From contig NW_019091465.1 in the NCBI RefSeq assembly GCF_001949145.1, positions 58,237 through 122,236 on the forward strand: a DNA stretch of 64,000 nucleotides, read 5' to 3'. The DNA is from Acanthaster planci. Its lineage: Eukaryota; Echinodermata; Asteroidea; Valvatida; Acanthasteridae. Under the pieces are notes generated by a model. That model saw nothing but the letters and a program-made list of their open reading frames with translations, was not told the origin of the DNA and made no database searches. The translations under genes were made by a program, and so were the position numbers. The stretch's first letter is position 1, and every line of letters starts with the position of its first letter. This document shows positions 54,401 through 63,400 of this stretch, in pieces.

Positions 54401-57400
54401 CACTGCGTCCCTCTTCAGTGGTGTTAAATTGTGTTTATAATAGGGCTGAGTCAATTCAAATAATTCACTATTCAAATATTCGACCTTCAATTTGATCGAA
54501 TATCCAAATATTCGATCGTACCGACCAGCAGATTGTTGATGAACGAACCATATACAATTATACGTGATGATTAATATCATAGCTTCTCTCATCTAGGAGT
54601 ATCTCCCACCACGACTTAGCAAAATTTAAGAGATGAACAAGACTTATAGCCCTGTCTAAAATTTCTATTCCTTTTAAATTGTTTAATGAATAATTGACGA
54701 TTTAAATCATTGTAAGATTTCTGAAGCTTTTCATTTGAATCTGCTTGAAACAAGCCTCTATAGTGTAATGTTTCTCATTTAAAACAAAAACAAATTGCCT
54801 TACTTTTCATGAATTTTGCATTTGAATATTCAAATTCAAAAAATAATATTCAGGTATTCGACAAATCGATCGAATATTTGGTTATTCGGATATTTGGTAC
54901 AGCCCTAGTTTATAGTAGTTTGTCTTATTCATTGAACCAGTTTCAGTGCTTAAATTGTTACTGATTTATTTTGTTGGTTGCGTTTTGTTGACAGAGATAC
55001 CCTGTGTCCTGAGGGTCACTACTGTCCAGACGGCACCACCTATGACATTGAGTTCCCTTGCCCACAGGGCACATTTAACAATTTGACAGGTATTAAAGCA
55101 AATTTGAGCAAAACCACCACCGAGTTTGAGTCAAGTTTTCAGAGATGTTGATACACCCTCCCAGTATTTTGATGGCTGTTCATCAGAGATTTGAGAAGAC
55201 CTAAAGGAAAATAGTGTGGATAAAGGGATAAGTGTTCAGTGCCTGGGCACAGTTGGCTGGTCTGGTTGTGAAGTGTATGGTTTTTGGAAGGCAGCGCAGC
55301 AAAGTAAGGGGCGTCAATGGCACTGACCACTGTGGTAGCCGTTGAGGCCTACCAATAGACTAGTCAGTCCAGCTACTACCCAGTATTGATGTCCAAATAT
55401 TGTACAAAACAATGCACAGAATTGCCCAGTAAATAACCAAATCTTGAAAGTTCCAGAACCTCAACCAGCAACAGATAACGTGAGGGATAGGGCTGACCCA
55501 CAACGTGACTTTTCTTCATCCATCTGCAGGAGGCCAGAACGAATCGGCCTGCGTGCCCTGCACGGCCGGCTACTATTGCGCTGGGGAAGGCAACAGCCAG
55601 CCCACGGCGCTATGCGACCTGGGCTGGTACTGCATCAGTGGCTCCTACGAAGCTCAGCCGTCCGATCCCAGCCTCGGCGGTGAATGCCAAGCAGGTAGGT
55701 GTAAGGCGACCAGACAAAGGCAGGTTTATATGCTTGCCTTGCTTGGCTCTGTCGATAAGTCTGTTTTATAGAACTTGCCAACTTGCATGCAAGCTTGAGT
55801 TTCAATGTGCATCCATGGGCTCGTATAATGCCATCGTTGTATTGGCACGTGGGTGTCACAGGGAGAGGGGCAAGCACTTTAATCCACTGGGGGGAAATTC
55901 ATGGGGGGCGTGGTACTCATCAACTATAAACAGTGAAATGGGGTCATTTTGACCACTTGTGACTACCTTTGAGGTCATTCTTATTTTTTTTTTAACAAAG
56001 TGGTGATTTTCATACCCTTTCATCTATGTTTCATTTCCTTTCTATAACTATTAGGTGATGACAGTTTTATTGTAAATGAATTGAAACTGATTGAATTTGA
56101 AGGCAGTTCCTCTGATAAGGATGTCATGTTGCTTGATCTAGTAGGCTTCAAAATGTTCATGTCTGCTGTGTCTTCCCAGGTAATTACTGCCCTCAAGGTT
56201 CCTCCTCGCAGACGACCTGTGACCTTGGCACCTTCTGTGACACAAGCGGCTTGGACGCCCCCAGGGGTGATTGTGCGGCTGGCTACTACTGCACTCATGG
56301 CTCGACCACCGACAAACCAACAGGAACAGGAGGTAGGCAGATGGAACGGTCACCAGTAGCATAACTAGGGTGGAATTTCGGAAGCGTCACCCAGAATGTG
56401 CAAATGTTTTCAAGAGGACAATGAAAACAAACTCTGACTCGAACGCAGAATCTGCATATTAAAAAAAATTCAAATGGGGGCTATTACAATCAGAAAGGGG
56501 TAGGGACTTTCTCTAGGGGGGCATGTGTCCCCCATGCCCTATGGCAACTCATCTTTCATAAACCATCTCTGTGCAGGCAACGAGTGCAGCGCCGGTCACT
56601 ACTGCATCGCCGGAAGCAGCTCAGAGGAGGACTGTCCCCCAGGGACCTACTTGCCGTCCCGTAGGGCCAAGAACATCACCTACTGCTTGGACTGCATTGG
56701 GGGACAGTACTGTGGGGCCAGCGGATTGCCCTACCCGGAAGGGAACTGCTCGCAAGGTACCGTAGGTTGGAAAACGAGGGAGTTCTGTCAAGGAGTTGCC
56801 GGTCTAAAATCTAGAATGTAGAAAAGTTTGCATGGGTACACAAACTATGGCCATCTTAGAATCTTTCACTATGGCTCCCTGCTGTTCATTGAATACATGT
56901 GACCGCTGACAACTATTTTACATATCCCTTGGTTAAATCATCGCACATACGTGTCAGATCTGAACGTTGCAGTGAGGAATAGAATAATGGAAGCACCCTT
57001 CCAAAAAAACTTACCTTTCCACATTTCGGAAGTGTCCAAACTCTGCATCAGCCTGTAGTGTCCACTTCGCTTGCGTGGATTTTCTTCTTCAGTATCAACA
57101 ATTTGCAGCAGTACAAATATTGAAAACTTTTCAGACGTTCTTTCAGATTTACCAAACAAGGATTCCCAAATTGCTTTAGACACAGTTCAATTTGGTTTAT
57201 GAGAAATTTTAGTACAAGTCTTTCAGAAAAATACGCCTATGTTAAAAAGGAAAATGATATTAAATTACTCAAGACGAATATTTGCCAGAATTCAAGTAAA
57301 GAAGAACTTGTCGGTATAAGTGAAAAAGGGATACAAAAATGTCACAAAGCGACTGTTTGGCCCCAAAACATGATGTTTTTTCAAATTTCTGTTTTTTGGG

Positions 57401-60400
57401 CAAAATTGAATAGGCCATACAATGCCTACAACCTGGTGTAAATCATTTTTTTAACCAAATCTAATGAAATCAGCCAAATCAACTAAACTGCGTTTTGCAT
57501 TATCACAAAGAGGTGAATTGTGTTCTATAGATACAGTGTTAGCAATAAAAGGCAAATTCATGGGCAAACTCGTTTTGCCGTTTTCACAAAGAGGCGAATT
57601 TGACGCTGGGAATGTATATACATATGTAACAATTTTGCACCTGGAACACGCTATAACAATTTTGTATGCATTTTCACGAGTAGACAAAAGTCGCATGGAA
57701 TTTAACATTTTCACAAAGAGGCGAATTTGTTTGGTTACAAAATAAATAATTTTTTATTGACTTCTATGAATATTATTTGTCAGTTTTTTGTCATTTGAAT
57801 CCCCCTCTTTCATGCAGTAGCATTGGTTAAAGGCATGCTGAATACTGGGAAAATAAGCATTTCAAAATCAGACTTCAAATGTGATTTTCTCGAAACCTAG
57901 GTTTAACTCTCCAGTGAAAAATTTGCCTCTTTGTGAAAACGGTGACGATTTGAGGAAATTTTAAAAGAGAGTTTTTCCATCTCCCCAGGTTTCTACTGCC
58001 CCGGTGGTCAGATTGTCCCTGAGCCGTTGGCTTACGGTTGCCCGCCCGGCTATTACTGCGAGGAAGGTGTAGACGACAAAGTCCCCTGCCCGGCTGGGAC
58101 CTACCAGGACGAGCCAGAACAGTGGACCTGCAAGACATGCCCAGAGGGATTCTATTGCAATGACATCGATGGGCCCATAGTGAACTACACAGCGTACATA
58201 TGCCCCGAAGGTATGTGGGAAAGGAAAGATTTAATTTCTAGAAGCTTAGAAGGTACAATTCAGTTTGTGAAAGTTAAAGTGGTGAGACCGTAACTGAAGA
58301 ATAGAGCACGTCTGGCATTTTCCTGTCTGCTGGGAGAATTTTGTGATTCTCTCATCTCAAATTTCTCAAATTTTTCAGATCCAGCATTCATGAAATGGGG
58401 GAGGCGGGCACACCAAGTGAAGGTGACAGATACCAGCAGGGCGCGTCATTTTGTCTTGAGCTTGGAAGAGGGGCATTCAGGCAGTTTTCTTACACAACTC
58501 ACTCTGTAACAGTTGGCCTTAAAACTTTTGCCCTACTGCCAGGCAGCAGAAATTATTATTTACATGGGGGGGATTTCTGTGGTATAGTTACTTAAATATT
58601 TCTTTGGAGATGAAAGACAAAAAAAGGTACCCCCTCCCCAAAAAAAGAAACTGAAAAGTTCAGGAGCGCTACCCTTACGCATCCCTCTCTAATCTGCTAC
58701 TGATTTGTGTGACTTCACTAATTATTATTCACCAATCGTATCTCACATTTTCATCTAGGTCACTACTGCCCTAATGGCACCCTTGCAGCCACCGAGTACC
58801 CCTGCCCCATCGGCACCTTCAACAATGCCACGGGCCTGGCCAGCTCAGACCAGTGTGCCCCCTGCCTGGGTGGCTACTACTGTGGCCAGCCCGGCTTGAC
58901 CTACCCTTACACCCCGTGCGCTGCCGGCTACTTCTGCCGCACGGGGGCGGAGAAGGCCGCCCCGGATCAAGGGTCGGACGCCGGGGTGTGCACAGAGGGC
59001 CACTACTGCATTGAGGGCACCACGGAACCTGTGGCCTGCCCAAGGGGGACCTACAGCAACGAGGAAGGGTTGATGAATGTGACAGAGTGTGAACCTTGCT
59101 TAGCAGGTAGGCGCACCAACTCCAGGCACTTTCAGTCCTCATTCAAATCCATCCGCCTGGTGTAACTCTATCTTGATGGACTCAGGACAAACTTGAAATG
59201 TACAATTCATTTTTCAGGGGCAAAATGTCAAGGACGTATAGTGCAGCATGAGTCCTGAACTGTCCAGTGTTGAAATACATTACATGGCGTTACTCATTTG
59301 AGGGTTTTAGGGCTTCACTCAGTGAATGAGAGTGTAATGATTCATGAGAAGGTTTGCAACTCGTATTTTATCTGAACTCTTTCATGTAGAACACAGGTGT
59401 CTAATTTATGTTATGTTACTCCTTGTAGGTTGGTGCGTTCTCAACTGAAAAATTGAACATGTAAAAAGTGGAGTCAGAACAGATACACAAGTGTCAAATC
59501 GGTTGAAGTTAAACTGAGCACTTTTTTTTTTTTTTTTATTTTACCATGACTGGTTCTTTGACATCAGATGTATGTTCACGTTCCTCCCTAAGTTTAAACC
59601 TGGGCGACTTAAAACTATTGTGGAGTCCAACAGGTGCCACTGATGAATATGGTCACCATTACCCATGATGCTTCTTGATTTCTTGCCACTAGGCCACCAC
59701 CCAGTGGTGTTCCTGAATGTTGTCTCCCCACTTCTGTCTGTTGTCTATGCCTCTCTTTCTACATCACAGGATGGTCTTCGATGAGCATTGAACAAAGACT
59801 TCTTACTATCTCTCATCTTGGTTAAATACAGGTCAGTACTGCGACGAGGATGCCCTCCTGGCCCCAGCAGGTTACTGCCTGCCCGGCTTCTACTGTGAGC
59901 GCGGCTCAGACGACCGGCGACAGTACATCTGCCCTGCTGGCAAGTACTGTGGCAACGGCACGGCGGTGCCTGAGAGATGCCCCAGCGGAACCTACTCCAA
60001 CGACACGGGGCTGACCGCCGTGTCAGAGTGCACCAACTGCACCGCCGGCTGGTACTGCCAGCGGCCCGGGTTGACAACGGAAGAAGGGCTGTGCATGGAA
60101 GGCTACTATTGCCCTGAAGGTAAGCAGGTTTCCATAAAGCACCTAAACACACCTCAAATCCGAAAAGTTTGAAGCAAGAAAAAATAAAACAAAACGCGGT
60201 CAGCCCGTAGTGACTCTGGATGGATTTTTTACGTTGCACATGTACATGGAAATGAGGACTTTACTTCTGATATTGTATTATTTGGGGTGCACTGTGAAGA
60301 CTCTGTTATTCCAGTGGGTCCATGTTTGACTTTTCGTGGTTCAGCACACCATCTGCAAGTACTTATTTCCATTTGCTTGATGCAGAGCAATAACAATTTG

Positions 60401-63400
60401 CAAATCTGTAGTGTATTTGCCATGGGTACCAGCTGCTGGGCACCAGTGGCCGTCAGTTATTGATCTAAAATTTCTGTTTGTTGCTGGCATTAGGTAATGT
60501 GGTGCACTNNNNNNNNNNNNNNNNNNNNNNNNNNNNNNNNNNNNNNNNNNNNNNNNNNNNNNNNNNNNNNNNNNNNNNNNNNNNNNNNNNNNNNNNNNNN
60601 NNNNNNNNNNNNNNNNNNNNNNNNNNNNNNNNNNNNNNNNNNNNNNNNNNNNNNNNNNNNNNNNNNNNNNNNNNNNNNNNNNNNNNNNNNNNNNNNNNNN
60701 NNNNNNNNNNNNNNNNNNNNNNNNNNNNNNNNNNNNNNNNNNNNNNNNNNNNNNNNNNNNNNNNNNNNNNNNNNNNNNNNNNNNNNNNNNNNNNNNNNNN
60801 NNNNNNNNNNNNNNNNNNNNNNNNNNNNNNNNNNNNNNNNNNNNNNNNNNNNNNNNNNNNNNNNNNNNNNNNNNNNNNNNNNNNNNNNNNNNNNNNNNNN
60901 NNNNNNNNNNNNNNNNNNNNNNNNNNNNNNNNNNNNNNNNNNNNNNNNNNNNNNNNNNNNNNNNNNNNNNNNNNNNNNNNNNNNNNNNNNNTGAAATGTG
61001 GTGCATTCAGGTTTGATAGCGAAGGTTGTCTAGGCATGAAACATGGCGCATTAAGGTTTGATAGCGAGGGTTGTCTAGGCATGAAACATGGCGCATTCAG
61101 GTTTGATAGCAAGGGTTGTCTAGGCATGAAACATGGCGCATTCAGGTTTGATAGTGAGGGTTGTCTGTAGCCGCTGTTTGGTCCTCAGCTTCTGCAACTG
61201 TTGTTTATTTTTTATTCTTAGGGTCTAGCGTTCCCAATCCCATTGAGTGTCCCATCGGCCTGCACTGCCCTGAAGGCTCTCCGGACCCCAAGGCCTGTCC
61301 GTCCGGCTTCTACACCGACAGGACCACACAGTATGAATGCAAGATATGTCCCAGAGGGTAAGTTCATTGGCCTCTGTCTCTCTTATTTCTGTCGGTGACA
61401 GTGTGACGTGTCATTGTCCTGCTTTGATGCAAAGTGTACTCGGCCAAATTTTTCAACTGAATGGGCACAATTTTTAGCTTTCCTTGCATAAGAGGAGTGC
61501 ACTGTAGCCTAGAAAAGCCTGGTAAAAGTGGCCCTAAAAGTATTGTACATTTTTACCACTTACTTCATAATTGCGCACAGTGCCAACTTAATGTAGCCCC
61601 TGTTCGTAGTAGTCAGTGCTCCATTGGATTGTTGAAGAGCAAGTTTGAGTGACATCCATTGTTACCTTGGATTAATTTTCCCTGGTAACCCATGTACGAA
61701 ATATATTCTGGATACTGTAGGCAAATTTGAGGAGGGGCTGACAAGTGGTCATTGCTCAAATATGTTGCCCAAAGCTTCCATCTTTATGAGCTGCTTCTTC
61801 GAATGTCTGTATCGTGTCTTTTTCAGCTTCTACTGTCTACCTGAGAACGAGACCGTCGGCAATCCGGACCTGAAACCGGGCATCGCGGACTGCCCCACTG
61901 GCTACTTCTGTACCAACGGCACCGGACTGGACTGGAGCGCCTGCCCGGCCGGCACCTACAGCAACCAGACCAATCTCTACAAGGTAACGCTGAGCACACA
62001 TCACAGAACTTTGCATTGTCAATAAATGTACGAATCGCAGGGGTCTAGCTGTACAAGTTGAGACGAGGCACTGTGGCAGAAGCATTTGGCTGCAGAGTAC
62101 TGAAGTGTGAAGTCACTTGAACAAAGAGGTGTAGTGCAAACGAATGGAGTATGTGCGCATGGTTCTCGCGCTGGTTCTCGTGCTGTTGCCTTTTACACAC
62201 ATGATTACACGTGTGACGTATTTACTTGGGTGCTGTGTAGTCTCTCTCTACCAGTGAGGCGACAGTTGCGCACATCTTCTGAAACACTGAATGCCTCTTT
62301 TTAGGTTGCGCTGTCATACATCTGTGGCACCCAACACCAAACTGCTTTTTTTCCTTGGAGAGTATAGTTAGTTGAATTTGGGGGAGGGTGGGAATGGTGC
62401 AGGGGGGATTTTAAATGTCAAATGAAACAAATGCTCCTGGGTCAATAAACACGGAACAAGCATGCAGAAGGGTGTATGAGTGGGCAGGGGTCCATGTCCC
62501 ACCCCTCATTTTGACCAGCAGTCTGCATAAGTTTAAGTTTAGGACTGGTTGCTTTACTGATGGTAATTGCAGTGATGACAAAAGAACATTTGGCAGACTT
62601 GAATGACAATTTCACCTCATCATTTTTAACAGGTGCAGCAGTGCACCGACTGCCCCGGCGGCTACTACTGCCCTAATGATGCAGCCACCTCTTACAGCCT
62701 CCCCTGCGACGAGGGCTACTGGTGCGACTCGGGCATAGACCGCTCCAACCCCAACAACCCCTCGGAGAACGAGACCTACCCGGCCACCTGCCCGATCCTC
62801 GGGGGCCACACAGGGGTGGGAGGGGTGTGCCCGACAGGTCACCGGTGCCCCCAGGGGACGGTGCTTCCCATCGGCTGTGAGCCCGGGGAGTACCAGGACC
62901 AAGAGGGCCAGGGCAGCTGCAAGGTGTGCCCTGAAGGTAAGCAGGATTTCAAACATCACTAAACTAAATTTATTTAGAATGTTGCGCTCATGTGTCTGGT
63001 GCTTTGATAACCACATTGCAAGTAAAAGATTTCCACGTTATGATAGATTTCTAACAAGTTATAAGCATCTAAAATTGCCCAAAGGACTTTTGTAATGGAA
63101 AAACCAACAATTTTATAAAATAATTACCTTTCTGTTTCCACTGCTTCCTGGCTATATTTCCATGGCAGGTAAATACTGCCTTGCATGACAAGCTCTTTCT
63201 TTCACAAAAAAGAAAAGTTATTTAATTTTTAGGCAGGATTTGTGGCCCCTTGACTTTGCTTACCCCTGCAGAAAGACAGTGATTCATTTTTCTACCACAC
63301 ACTCACGTACATGAAAATGATAGAGCTGAATAATTCACTTGCTTGCAAGGTAGTTATTAAAGATCCCAAGTCAGCTTGGATGATCTGAATCATTATGGAT

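Noticed and set aside
60509-60991. A missing exon inside the assembly gap
   Set aside because: Exon 56 ends CPEG and exon 57 starts SSVPNP, reproducing the contiguous CPEGQSVPNP of exon 46, and unit F keeps the normal 689-residue length.
60341-61170. Long open frames on both strands around the Ns
   Set aside because: Open only because Ns are not stops and the 45-bp satellite has no stop; no module cysteines.
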